Origin: Rubripirellula obstinata | Lineage (GTDB): Bacteria; Planctomycetota; Planctomycetia; Pirellulales; Pirellulaceae | Direction: 5' to 3' | DNA length: 53,141 bases | Assembly (NCBI RefSeq): GCF_001642955.1 | Contig: NZ_LWSK01000030.1 | Span: 1-53,141, forward strand | Program-made: the position numbers and the translations under genes | Notes under the pieces: model-generated | Seen by the model: only the letters and a program-made list of their open reading frames with translations | The model's database searches: none | Told to the model about the DNA's origin: nothing | In this document: positions 40,647 to 47,667 of the stretch, piece by piece | Layout of the letters: every line of letters begins with the position of its first letter | Numbering within the stretch: position 1 is the first letter of the stretch

Positions 40647-41390
40647 ATGAGTGAATACGGTGCATTCAGCGACGATTATTACTTGAATATGAATCTGTCG
40701 ACCGAAATGGACCTGCCGACCGGCCGCGAATCGGTGCTGCATTATTTTGAGCAGATGCGTCGCCGGTTCCCAAAAATGGTCAATTTTTACTCGCGGGACA
40801 AAGGCGAATATGTCCTGGAGGAAGAAAAGGAGGCCGGTTCCTACCGTTGGACCTCGCTGGAACCCCGCCGAGTCAACAGCGGCGTCATCAACCCCGAAAG
40901 CTACGACGCCGCCGTCGATCTGCACGCTGAAGTCCTGGAACGAGTGCCCTACGATCTGTCGATCACGCCGCTGGATTGCGAATCGCTTAGCGTGATGTTG
41001 GGATTCGACTTCGCCTATTCCGGCAACCACAACGAAATCATCGCCGAAGTCGTTGGCGTGCCGACCGGATTTCAAGCCTTTGCCGACGTCCCCGAAGCCA
41101 AACTGTTGTCCCACGAACCCGCGATCCAATTTTCGCTCGACGAAGATTGCAAGACTCAATGCCGAGTCAGTTTGGAATCTCGCACCAACGCTTTCCAAGT
41201 TCGCACCGGCGAGTTTGGCGAGGAACAAATCAGCGTCTATCTAATGGTCCGTCGCTACGACAGCATGGGACCGAACGAAGACTACGCAAAAGAATTCCGC
41301 CGCCTAGCAAGTTTATGCCGCGACTTGGCCGACGAGCATCTGGTGTCCGCGGTCCTGCGCCCATTGCAAGAAGCCATTTCGATGCGGTAG
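40647..41390 (+). CDS. Conserved-looking protein of unknown function, 247 aa
   Basis: The ATG at 40647 (MSEYGAFSDDYY) follows GGGA by six bases; the ORF could begin 20 codons earlier but that stretch looks non-coding. The protein is acidic, without signal peptide or membrane segment. It has an aromatic/acidic N-terminus, a central LDCESLSVMLGFDFAYSGNH segment, and a C-terminal helical part (KEFRRLASLCRDLADEHLVS). The even mixture of beta and alpha patterns suggests a single globular cytoplasmic protein. I do not recognise the family and assign no function. It is followed after 250 bp by another unrecognised gene on the same strand, with a palindrome between them. Confidence 0.72.
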   Translation: MSEYGAFSDDYYLNMNLSTEMDLPTGRESVLHYFEQMRRRFPKMVNFYSRDKGEYVLEEEKEAGSYRWTSLEPRRVNSGVINPESYDAAVDLHAEVLERVPYDLSITPLDCESLSVMLGFDFAYSGNHNEIIAEVVGVPTGFQAFADVPEAKLLSHEPAIQFSLDEDCKTQCRVSLESRTNAFQVRTGEFGEEQISVYLMVRRYDSMGPNEDYAKEFRRLASLCRDLADEHLVSAVLRPLQEAISMR

Positions 41391-41455
41391 TTGGAAGGTG
41401 GGCGGTCGATTGGCTGCGAGCCGCTAGGTCGTGAAGCCTCAGCGGGCAATGCCCT

Positions 41456-41484
41456 GAGCACTTTGTAGACAGAGCACTTTGTAG
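41456..41484. repeat. Two direct copies of a 13-bp sequence
   Basis: GAGCACTTTGTAG occurs at 41456-41468 and 41472-41484, a period of 16 bp. The second copy runs into the palindrome that starts at 41481. This may be the edge of a repeat insertion. Confidence 0.65.
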
Positions 41485-41547
41485 CGGAAGTCGCCAAGAC
41501 TTTCGGTGATGCCAATGGAGGCCGAAACTCTTGGCGAGTTCCGCTAC
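41481..41547. repeat. 26-bp palindrome (GTAGCGGAAGTCGCC family)
   Basis: Arms 41481-41506 and 41522-41547 pair at 24 of 26 positions around a 15-base loop. It lies between two unrecognised genes on the plus strand. A half copy of the same family (GTAGCGGAACTCGCCAA) is cut by the right end of the window at 53116. Confidence 0.88.
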
Positions 41548-41640
41548 GTCAAACCGCCCACAACGCCGGAAAAAACACTTCACAGCGTTGCACCGCTCCG
41601 CGCCTTACTCAATCAAGTTACTTCGCCAACCCGTTTTCAC

Positions 41641-41964
41641 ATGATCGCACGCGACCGCGCACTCGCCTTGTTAACCCAGTGCACCGGCGAAACGATTTGG
41701 CCGATCGACCTATGCATCGACAAGTCCATCCCGAAGCCGTGGATCGACGAACTCAGCGACGCGTTCGAATCGAGCTTTGATCACGACCGCGACACGATCT
41801 ACTTCAACGAACAAAAAACCAACCAGTTCCATGGCATTCGCGACGTTGACTTGGCCGCCAAGCTAGGCGAATCGTTAGGCATCGACGTGGGAAGGCTGCA
41901 ACAACAATCACTCGGCCGCGCCGCCCTGGTCGCCGCGATCAAAGAAGCCGTCATGGAAGGATGA
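41641..41964 (+). CDS. Small protein of unknown function, 107 aa
   Basis: Starts at MIARDRALALL; the ORF extends 45 codons upstream but that part crosses a palindrome arm, so ATG 41641 is preferred although no Shine-Dalgarno is obvious. The protein is acidic and soluble. It has an N-terminal helix, a PKPWIDELSDAFESSFDHD segment and a helical C-terminal half (RDVDLAAKLGESLGIDVGRL). No motif that I recognise. It ends 10 bp from the convergent GIY-YIG gene. Confidence 0.6.
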   Translation: MIARDRALALLTQCTGETIWPIDLCIDKSIPKPWIDELSDAFESSFDHDRDTIYFNEQKTNQFHGIRDVDLAAKLGESLGIDVGRLQQQSLGRAALVAAIKEAVMEG

Positions 41965-41974
41965 CGTCGTCGCC

Positions 41975-42880
41975 CTACGGTCTCACATTCAGCTTCGGAT
42001 GGCGACTTCGAATCAACTCGCTTTCGTAAGCTCGCCGCATTCCGACCTTCGCCGCGGGACTGTTTTTCGGAAAGACATGCAGTTCGACGGAAACCTCGCC
42101 CGCGGCCGCCTTCGACAAATGATCTGCAAGTGCAATGCGGTCGCTATCGGCGGTGTGCTGTGCCAACCGGTCCGACAGATCCACCGCTTCGCCGATGTAC
42201 AGATAGCCTTCGTCGGTTCGGAACAGATAAATGCCCGGTTGATGTGGCACTTCATCAGCAGCGACCTTGGCACGCAATTCCGCCAACGACCATGTCATCA
42301 CTTCGCGATCCCAATCGGCGACCTGCAAAACCAGTTCAGGTTTCAACGAACGCTTCTTCCTTAGACCCAAAATCGACTTGCGAACCGCATAAGCATCCAC
42401 ACCAGGCGAAATCAATTCCGCTTCTTGTTGCAGTTCAGCACGCAGCGTTGGATTCACCAACATCGTGTCAACAGTCACCCGATGCCGATCCGAAACGACT
42501 CGAGCGGCAATTTCGGCCACCGCTGAACAGTCGTCTTTGATCCGCCGACTACGGCGAACTGATCGGTAGGTCAGCTTTCCGGCTTTGCGTGCCTTCAACA
42601 GATCCAACAACACCCCCGCCTGATCATCAAGCGAGATTTCAGTCGCCGTCTGCTCGGCGATCGAATCAAAAAACGCCGAACGCAAGTCGTCTCTCAGGAT
42701 CACCTCATCCGTGCTGTAACCGTCCGCCGATTCGCCGAGCGCCCGATCCAAAACCGCGGGCGAAATACTGGCGGCGATCTTCTCGACCGCAAATGCGTTG
42801 GTGATTGTCGCAGCGCAGGAAAAAGCAACACCGAACGAAAAAACAGCGTACGAACTAACAGCGAAGCGGTTGCATGGCAT
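41975..42880 (-). CDS. Exported GIY-YIG domain protein
   Basis: A 301-residue protein. Residues 1-31 look like a signal peptide (basic start, hydrophobic core FAVSSYAVFSFGVAFSCAA, likely cleavage after NAFA). The middle (35-210) is helical and charged, with an Arg/Lys-rich patch RSVRRSRRIKDD, and is not recognised. Residues 215-301 are a GIY-YIG nuclease domain: GIY at 216-218, YIG at 228-230, the conserved Arg238, and a C-terminal YESELIRSRHPKLN with a candidate metal-binding Glu at 286 or 288. GIY-YIG enzymes cut DNA, normally in the cytoplasm. An export signal would place this one in the periplasm or the planctomycete outer compartment, where it might act on incoming or external DNA. Divergent from the dehydrogenase at 42951. 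Confidence 0.8.
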   Translation of the reverse strand: MPCNRFAVSSYAVFSFGVAFSCAATITNAFAVEKIAASISPAVLDRALGESADGYSTDEVILRDDLRSAFFDSIAEQTATEISLDDQAGVLLDLLKARKAGKLTYRSVRRSRRIKDDCSAVAEIAARVVSDRHRVTVDTMLVNPTLRAELQQEAELISPGVDAYAVRKSILGLRKKRSLKPELVLQVADWDREVMTWSLAELRAKVAADEVPHQPGIYLFRTDEGYLYIGEAVDLSDRLAQHTADSDRIALADHLSKAAAGEVSVELHVFPKNSPAAKVGMRRAYESELIRSRHPKLNVRP

Positions 42881-42950
42881 AGAAACGGGACGACTTCGCG
42901 ACTAGGAAACAGAACGTTACACTTTGCAGCTTAACTGTTTTCAACTCCGA

Positions 42951-43976
42951 ATGACACATAAACTGGATAGCAATCAAGTGCGTATCGTTCTCTGTTATCC
43001 CGTCTTGCCTCATCACACTGAGCAGATCCAAGCCGCGGCTTCAGACGCCGGAGTCGTTGACGCCGAAATCATCGATGCCGGTCAAGAACGGATTGACGAA
43101 CTGTTGCCCAGTGCCGATGTGTTTATCGGCCACGCAAAAGTCCCCGTCGATTGGGACCGAGTGTTGGCCGCCGGCAAATTGAAATGGATCCAATCGTCCG
43201 CCGCTGGCTTGGACCATTGCTTGGTGCCGGGCGTGATCGATTCGGACATCATCGTCAGCAGTGCATCGGGCTTGTTTGCTCCACAAGTCGCCGAACAGAC
43301 CTTTGCGTTGCTGTTCGGATTGCTGCGTCGGTTGCCTTTGTTCTTCCGAGCCGAAGCGAAACGGGAATTCATTCGTTTGCCCACCGACGATCTGCGAGGC
43401 AAGACGGTTGGGATCGTTGGCATGGGTGGCAACGGCCGCGCGATTGCGGACATGTTGTCGCCTTGGGACGTTCGCATCATCGCCACCGATTACTTCCCCG
43501 TTGAAAAACCTGATTCGGTGGACGAATTGTGGCCTGCCGATCGGTTGCAACGCTTGTTGGCCGACAGCGACATTGTGATTTTGACTTTGCCGCTCAACTC
43601 GCAAACGCTTGGCTTGTTTGATGACGAAGTGTTTCGCCAAATGAAATGCGGCAGCTACCTGGTCAATGTGGCTCGCGGATCGGTGGTGGTCGAATCGGCC
43701 CTGGTGGAAGCACTGGATGCCGGGCAAATTGCCGGATGCGGATTGGACGTGACCGAAGTCGAACCGCTTTCCGAATCGAGCAAACTTTGGGACGACGATC
43801 GAGTGATCATTACGCCGCATGTCGGCGCACAATCGTATCGCAGAGTCGATGATTCCACCGACTTGGCATGCATCAATTTGAAACGTTTCTTTGCGGGCAA
43901 GTCGCCCTACAATTTGGTTGACAAACAACTCGGGTTTCCGCATCCGTCCAAGGCGTATCGAGGACAAAGCGAATGA
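42951..43976 (+). CDS. D-2-hydroxyacid dehydrogenase family oxidoreductase
   Basis: A 341-residue NAD(P)-dependent 2-hydroxyacid dehydrogenase. The Rossmann motif is GIVGMGGNGRAIADML, with GMGGNG at about 157-162. The family's catalytic residues are present: Arg242 in VNVARG, Glu269 in LDVTEVEPL and His290 in TPHVGA. The N-terminal substrate domain has the usual KWIQSSAAGLDH segment. Members interconvert 2-keto acids and D-2-hydroxy acids; the substrate cannot be read from sequence. ATG 42951 is preferred over a TTG 27 bases upstream; both have poor ribosome sites. Its TGA overlaps an ATG in the next frame, but the downstream PCD domain begins much later. Confidence 0.9.
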   Translation: MTHKLDSNQVRIVLCYPVLPHHTEQIQAAASDAGVVDAEIIDAGQERIDELLPSADVFIGHAKVPVDWDRVLAAGKLKWIQSSAAGLDHCLVPGVIDSDIIVSSASGLFAPQVAEQTFALLFGLLRRLPLFFRAEAKREFIRLPTDDLRGKTVGIVGMGGNGRAIADMLSPWDVRIIATDYFPVEKPDSVDELWPADRLQRLLADSDIVILTLPLNSQTLGLFDDEVFRQMKCGSYLVNVARGSVVVESALVEALDAGQIAGCGLDVTEVEPLSESSKLWDDDRVIITPHVGAQSYRRVDDSTDLACINLKRFFAGKSPYNLVDKQLGFPHPSKAYRGQSE

Positions 43977-44218
43977 TTTCCTCCAGCAGCAGCAACCGAA
44001 CGCCGGGACAATGCGACGCCGTGTTGAGTGTCGGTGCGGCTGATCCAACATCTTCGGCGACCACTCGCTCTGCTGTCGGACCGCTGCGGTTGCCGCTAAA
44101 AAATCCCGAGTCCTTTGTTGCCCGATTCAATCGCATCTACGCGTCGATTGGTTTGAGTCTGCAGGTCGCCGAGAATTCTGGTTCATTGGTTTCAAATCTC
44201 AATCTCCAAAAGACCGCG

Positions 44219-44572
44219 ATGGACACTGACATAACACCTGAATCGTTGCGAGAAAAAAAGTGCGTGCCATGCGAAGGCGGAGTGCCGTTGATCAGTGCCG
44301 AATCGGCGCAACAGTACTTGAATTCGCTGACGGGCTGGACGCTCGACGACGAAGGAAAAACGATTTCACGCAAAGTCAACGCAGGCAACTTTGTAAAGGC
44401 GATGGCAATCATGCAGCAAATCGCCGACTTGGCTGAATCAGAACAGCATCATCCAGACCTGCATTTGACCGGCTACCGAACCCTAACCATCGAGATGACC
44501 ACCCACGCGATCGGCGGTTTGAGTGAAAACGATTTTGTCGTTGCAGCAAAAATTGATACACTGCTGGCGTAG
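44219..44572 (+). CDS. phhB: Pterin-4-alpha-carbinolamine dehydratase (PCD/DCoH family)
   Basis: A 117-residue protein of normal length for the family. It starts with the typical KKCVPCEGGVP segment (13-23), followed by LTGW at 37-40. The active-site motif EQHHPDLHL places His77, His78 and Pro79, and the second histidine is His96 in TTHAIGGLS, followed by an aspartate at 105. The enzyme dehydrates 4a-hydroxytetrahydropterin during recycling of the pterin cofactor of aromatic amino acid hydroxylases; in bacteria some members serve molybdopterin metabolism. No hydroxylase gene is nearby. The ORF is open from 43973, where its first ATG overlaps the stop of the dehydrogenase, but the extra 82 residues are Ser-rich and unlike the family, so ATG 44219 is preferred. 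Confidence 0.88.
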   Translation: MDTDITPESLREKKCVPCEGGVPLISAESAQQYLNSLTGWTLDDEGKTISRKVNAGNFVKAMAIMQQIADLAESEQHHPDLHLTGYRTLTIEMTTHAIGGLSENDFVVAAKIDTLLA

Positions 44573-44605
44573 CGGTTCTTGTTAAAGCCAACATTCCAGC
44601 AAAAT

Positions 44606-44662
44606 GTAGCCGAGTTTGTCCCAAACTCGTCGGTGCTTCGAGGTTGGGACAACCTCGGCTAC
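44606..44662. repeat. 24-bp palindrome (GTAGCCGAGTTTGTCCCAA family)
   Basis: Arms 44606-44629 and 44639-44662 pair at 22 of 24 positions around a 9-base loop. It lies between the PCD gene and the UvrC-like gene, both on the plus strand. The ORF of the latter runs open through it, which is why a downstream start is chosen. Confidence 0.88.
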
Positions 44663-44737
44663 TATCAAAAGCAAAGACAAAGATCTGTCACACTTAGGGT
44701 CTTTCACAGGATCGACAATCTCATTCGACGGTTTTGC

Positions 44738-45937
44738 ATGGACGCAATCTTCAACACAGATCCTCAACTCGGTTTCGGCACCGATCCGCTGTACCCGTAT
44801 TCGCTGCGGCCGATCGATGTCATTGGTGGGAAATGCAAACGGCAACTTCGCGACCAGTTGACTCAGTCCTGCCCGCGCGTTCCAGGCGTCTACGGGATGC
44901 TGAACCCCAAGGGCGAATTGATCTACGTCGGCAAGAGTAAATCGCTGCGGTCGCGTTTGCTAAGTTACTTTGCGGATTCAAACGCTCGCGAAAAAGGCGG
45001 TCGGATCATTGAAGGGACGCGTGCGATCCAATGGGAAACTCAACCGAGTGAATTTGCGTCGCTGGTCCGCGAACAGCAATTGATCCGCCGTTTTTCGCCT
45101 CGTTGGAACGTCAAAGAAGTTCCCAAGCGGCAGCGAGCGGTCTATTTGTGTTTAGGACGAAGTCCGGCGACGTTTTTCATATCAGCCGTTCCTCCGCAGG
45201 ATTGCCAAGCGATCGAAGGACCGTTCTTTGGTGCGAATCGGATGAACGCGGCGGTCGATGCGCTGAACAAAGTGTTCAAGCTGCGTGATTGCGGTCAGAA
45301 ACAGGTTTTCCAGTTCTCTGAACAGATGCAATTGTTTGATCTTGAACTACGACCAGGTTGCCTGCGATTAGAAGTCGGCACCTGCCTTGGTCCTTGCGCG
45401 GCCGCATGCAGCCAAGACGAGTATGCGATGGCGACATCGGCGGCCGAGAGTTTTCTGGACGGGTTCAACCACGAACCGCTGGTCAAACTTCGCCGGCAAT
45501 TCGATTCAGCCATGCAGAACCGCCAATACGAACTGGCTCAGCGGCATCATGCAGCGATCAAGTCATTGGAATACGTGGATCGCAAATTGGCGATGTTAAA
45601 TCGGGCCCGACGAAGATACACGTTTGTGTACAACGTCGCCGGATACGACGGATGCGGAATCTGGTACCTGATCCACAGCGGCGAAATTGCAGAAGCCGTC
45701 GCAGCACCACGCAATGCACCGGAGCGTCGTGCGTTGATGCCAACACTGAAACGATGGCAGAAGACAACCGCCGACCATCTTCACCGCGGACACGGAACTT
45801 ATCCGTACACGTTGTCTTTGGTCGCGTCGTGGTTTCGCAAGAATCGCGAAGAGCTAGCCGAGTCAACTTTTGTGCCCGGCGATGTTGTGAAAAGTAGGCC
45901 GAATGGAGCCAAAGCGACATCCGGCATTACGGCCTGA
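44738..45937 (+). CDS. Truncated UvrC / Cho-like GIY-YIG nuclease
   Basis: A 399-residue homologue of the N-terminal half of UvrC. The GIY-YIG domain is at 46-130 (PGVYGMLNPKGELIYVGKSK; conserved arginines near 71 and Glu112 in REQQLIRRFSPRWN). The next part keeps four cysteines spaced like those of UvrC: Cys185, Cys208, Cys216 and Cys220, the last three as C-x7-C-x3-C; in E. coli UvrC this cluster is reported to hold a [4Fe-4S] centre. A UVR-like UvrB-binding segment is at about 251-285. The C-terminal RNase H-like nuclease and helix-hairpin-helix of UvrC are absent, as in Cho. It probably makes the 3' incision in nucleotide excision repair as a helper nuclease. ATG 44738 is chosen because the ORF upstream crosses a palindrome. 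The last 15 residues are encoded by another palindrome. Confidence 0.83.
   Translation: MDAIFNTDPQLGFGTDPLYPYSLRPIDVIGGKCKRQLRDQLTQSCPRVPGVYGMLNPKGELIYVGKSKSLRSRLLSYFADSNAREKGGRIIEGTRAIQWETQPSEFASLVREQQLIRRFSPRWNVKEVPKRQRAVYLCLGRSPATFFISAVPPQDCQAIEGPFFGANRMNAAVDALNKVFKLRDCGQKQVFQFSEQMQLFDLELRPGCLRLEVGTCLGPCAAACSQDEYAMATSAAESFLDGFNHEPLVKLRRQFDSAMQNRQYELAQRHHAAIKSLEYVDRKLAMLNRARRRYTFVYNVAGYDGCGIWYLIHSGEIAEAVAAPRNAPERRALMPTLKRWQKTTADHLHRGHGTYPYTLSLVASWFRKNREELAESTFVPGDVVKSRPNGAKATSGITA
45893..45935. repeat. Palindromic repeat forming the 3' end of the UvrC-like CDS
   Basis: AGTAGGCCGAATGG on the left and CATTACGGCCT on the right form an imperfect stem of about 10 pairs (AGGCCG/CGGCCT plus AATG/CATT) around about 20 bases. 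The TGA stop of the CDS at 45935-45937 is at the end of the right arm. It resembles the GTAGGCC palindromes at 38186 and 52996 in its outer arm. Confidence 0.62.
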
Positions 45938-45955
45938 ATCGCCGCCGCTGCCCGC

Positions 45956-47077
45956 TCACGCCGGTGATGGGCGACCGTAGTAGAAGCCTTGCGCGAGATC
46001 GAAACCGAGTTCGCGACACGCCAAAGCTTCCTCGGGAGTCTCGATGCCTTCGGCCAGTGCGGCGATATCTAAATCTCGCACCATTTGAACCAGCGTTTCT
46101 AGCATTCGACGTCGTTCGTCACTCGCCTTGTCGATTCCGCGAATCAGCGAGATGTCAAACTTGACGTAGTCCGGTCGGGCTTCGATCAATTCAGCCAATC
46201 GAGCTTGGCCGGAACCAAAATCGTCGTACGCCAATCGGATGTTCAAATCTCGCAACGCCGAATGAAGCGTGTTCATGGATTTTGGATTGGTGACCGATGA
46301 TTCGTGAATCTCCAAAACCAAATCGGTGCCACCGGTCATGTCTCGCACCTTGACCAGCGAATCGATTAGACCGGCGATGTCTTCCATTTCGCGTGGGTGA
46401 GTGTTCACGAACAGCGATGGTCGGTCCGGCAAATCGCGGCCCACTCGGATGCCTTCCCAGCGAAGCAGGCGGCTAAGTTCGACTTCTAGGTTGAGTTGTT
46501 CGGCGGCTTGGAACATTGCTCCGACCGATTCGAGGCCAAAGACACTGCCGCGACCAAGGATTTCAAAACCGACGCCCTTTGCACCCGCAACATCGACGAT
46601 GACTTGAAAGTGAGGTTTAACAAGACGTTCGCTCATCAGCCGATCAAACTGGACAAGCGCCAGTGCTTGATCGCAGACGTTTTCAGCGATGGTGCCGTTG
46701 GTCATTCCGGTGGGCGATTGCCGACGAACGCGGAACGGAGCTTCGGCAAAGTGAATTAGGTCTTCTTCGGAAAGCTTGCAGGTTTCGCCTTGTTCGATTC
46801 GGTTACCGTTGATGTAGGTACCATTGGTGCTGCCCAGGTCACGCAAGTAAAGCGCACCCGATTCCACCCACAGCGCGGCGTGATTGCCGCTGACGGTTCG
46901 GAATTGCAACTTCATCGACACGCCAGTCTTTCGACCAACGATGTAAGGGTTGCCGTCAATGTGCGCGTGCAGAACGCTCTCGCCTGGCTGTGTTGGGCCG
47001 GACAAAAACCAGACGTCTTCGGTGACGACGGTACTGCGACGAATACGGTCGATCGATGCGCTATCAACAGTTGGCAT
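45956..47077 (-). CDS. FHA-EAL protein, predicted c-di-GMP phosphodiesterase
   Basis: A 373-residue protein. The FHA domain at 24-118 has Gly48-Arg49, the SGNHA segment (63-67) and GSTNGT (82-87), the surfaces that bind phosphothreonine. The EAL domain at 140-373 keeps the residues needed to bind two metals and cut c-di-GMP to pGpG: Glu172 in FEILGRG, Asn225 in NTHP, Glu256 in LEIHE, Asp285-Asp286 in DDFGSG, Lys306 in VKFD, Glu343 in AEGIE and Gln363. No membrane segment is visible. ATG 47077 is chosen because GGAAG lies 8 bases upstream; the ORF is open further upstream. The FHA domain implies recruitment to a Thr-phosphorylated partner. The kinase encoded 2 kb away on the other strand is a conceivable source, but this is only a proximity argument. 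Confidence 0.9.
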   Translation of the reverse strand: MPTVDSASIDRIRRSTVVTEDVWFLSGPTQPGESVLHAHIDGNPYIVGRKTGVSMKLQFRTVSGNHAALWVESGALYLRDLGSTNGTYINGNRIEQGETCKLSEEDLIHFAEAPFRVRRQSPTGMTNGTIAENVCDQALALVQFDRLMSERLVKPHFQVIVDVAGAKGVGFEILGRGSVFGLESVGAMFQAAEQLNLEVELSRLLRWEGIRVGRDLPDRPSLFVNTHPREMEDIAGLIDSLVKVRDMTGGTDLVLEIHESSVTNPKSMNTLHSALRDLNIRLAYDDFGSGQARLAELIEARPDYVKFDISLIRGIDKASDERRRMLETLVQMVRDLDIAALAEGIETPEEALACRELGFDLAQGFYYGRPSPA

Positions 47078-47085
47078 GGTCGGTT

Positions 47086-47090
47086 CTTCC
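47086..47090 (-). promoter_or_regulatory. Ribosome binding site deciding the FHA-EAL start
   Basis: GGAAG lies 8 bases before the ATG at 47077, giving a start just before the FHA domain and favouring it over the more distant 47218. Confidence 0.6.
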
Positions 47091-47313
47091 GAGGATCTCA
47101 AAAGTGGTTTGCTTCTGAGACAAAATTCTGAAACGTAAATGAGATTGGGTAAAAGGTCTGTCGCTGAAACGTCACGCCAAATCGGCAAAATGCTTCCTTT
47201 CATCAGTCCTTCGTGCAAACCTAGGTCAGTAATTGGTGAACAGACGAATTTTTTTCAAGATGACCGTTGTAAATAGGCAGGTTCGGTTTCCACCGGCCAA
47301 TCGCTAGGTCGAA

Positions 47314-47507
47314 GTTGTAGGCCGGAATAAGCGCATCGCAGTTCCGGCAATGACAAGGTGCTAAGGAACGAGCGGGAAATTAATGTCGCCTTTCGCTCCG
47401 CGAAAGTAGCGAATTCGCTGCTTTCGCGGAGCGAAAGGCGACTATAAAAAGTCGCACGTTGCTAGGTTGGATTACCGGAACTGCGCTGCGCTTGTTCCGC
47501 TTACAAC
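47314..47507. repeat. Nested palindromes: one repeat element inside another
   Basis: The outer arms 47314-47351 and 47471-47507 belong to the same family as 38186-38278 and pair at about 33 of 38 positions with one gap. In the copy near 38.2 kb the loop is 19 bases; here it is 119 bases and contains the complete 70-bp element otherwise found at 1235-1304. The inner element (47385-47454; arms 47385-47406 and 47421-47442, perfect over 22 bp) is therefore probably an insertion into the loop of the older palindrome. The gap 47078-47667 between two divergent genes shows no gene and no promoter that I can assign. Confidence 0.85.
47385..47454. repeat. Copy 2 of the 70-bp palindromic element
   Basis: It matches 1235-1304 at 69 of 70 positions; the only change is C to T in the loop (GAATCC versus GAATTC). 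Both copies end with TATAAAAAGTCG beyond the stem, so the conserved unit is longer than the palindrome itself. Confidence 0.93.
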
Positions 47508-47667
47508 AGGCGTCAAACGCAAAAATGCAACGAACTTTCCTTGCGTTGACTAATTGCGAGCTAGGTTTGTTCGGGCTGGAGAACCAGATCCACCGACGCG
47601 GGGCATCATCCGCTGTGAAAATTTGAATCACAAAAATCGAATAACCTGAACAAGCTGCAAAACCGTC

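Noticed and set aside
43041-44051. 336-codon antisense ORF opposite the dehydrogenase
   Set aside because: It mirrors a well-supported gene with all catalytic motifs; the antisense product is basic and Gln/His-rich without motifs.
44579-44737. Longer N-terminus of the UvrC-like protein
   Set aside because: The extra 53 codons cross a palindrome and have no similarity to UvrC; ATG 44738 precedes the first family segment.
47219-47667. Small gene in the gap between the FHA-EAL and AAA genes
   Set aside because: The short ORFs there run through nested palindromes and show no coding features.
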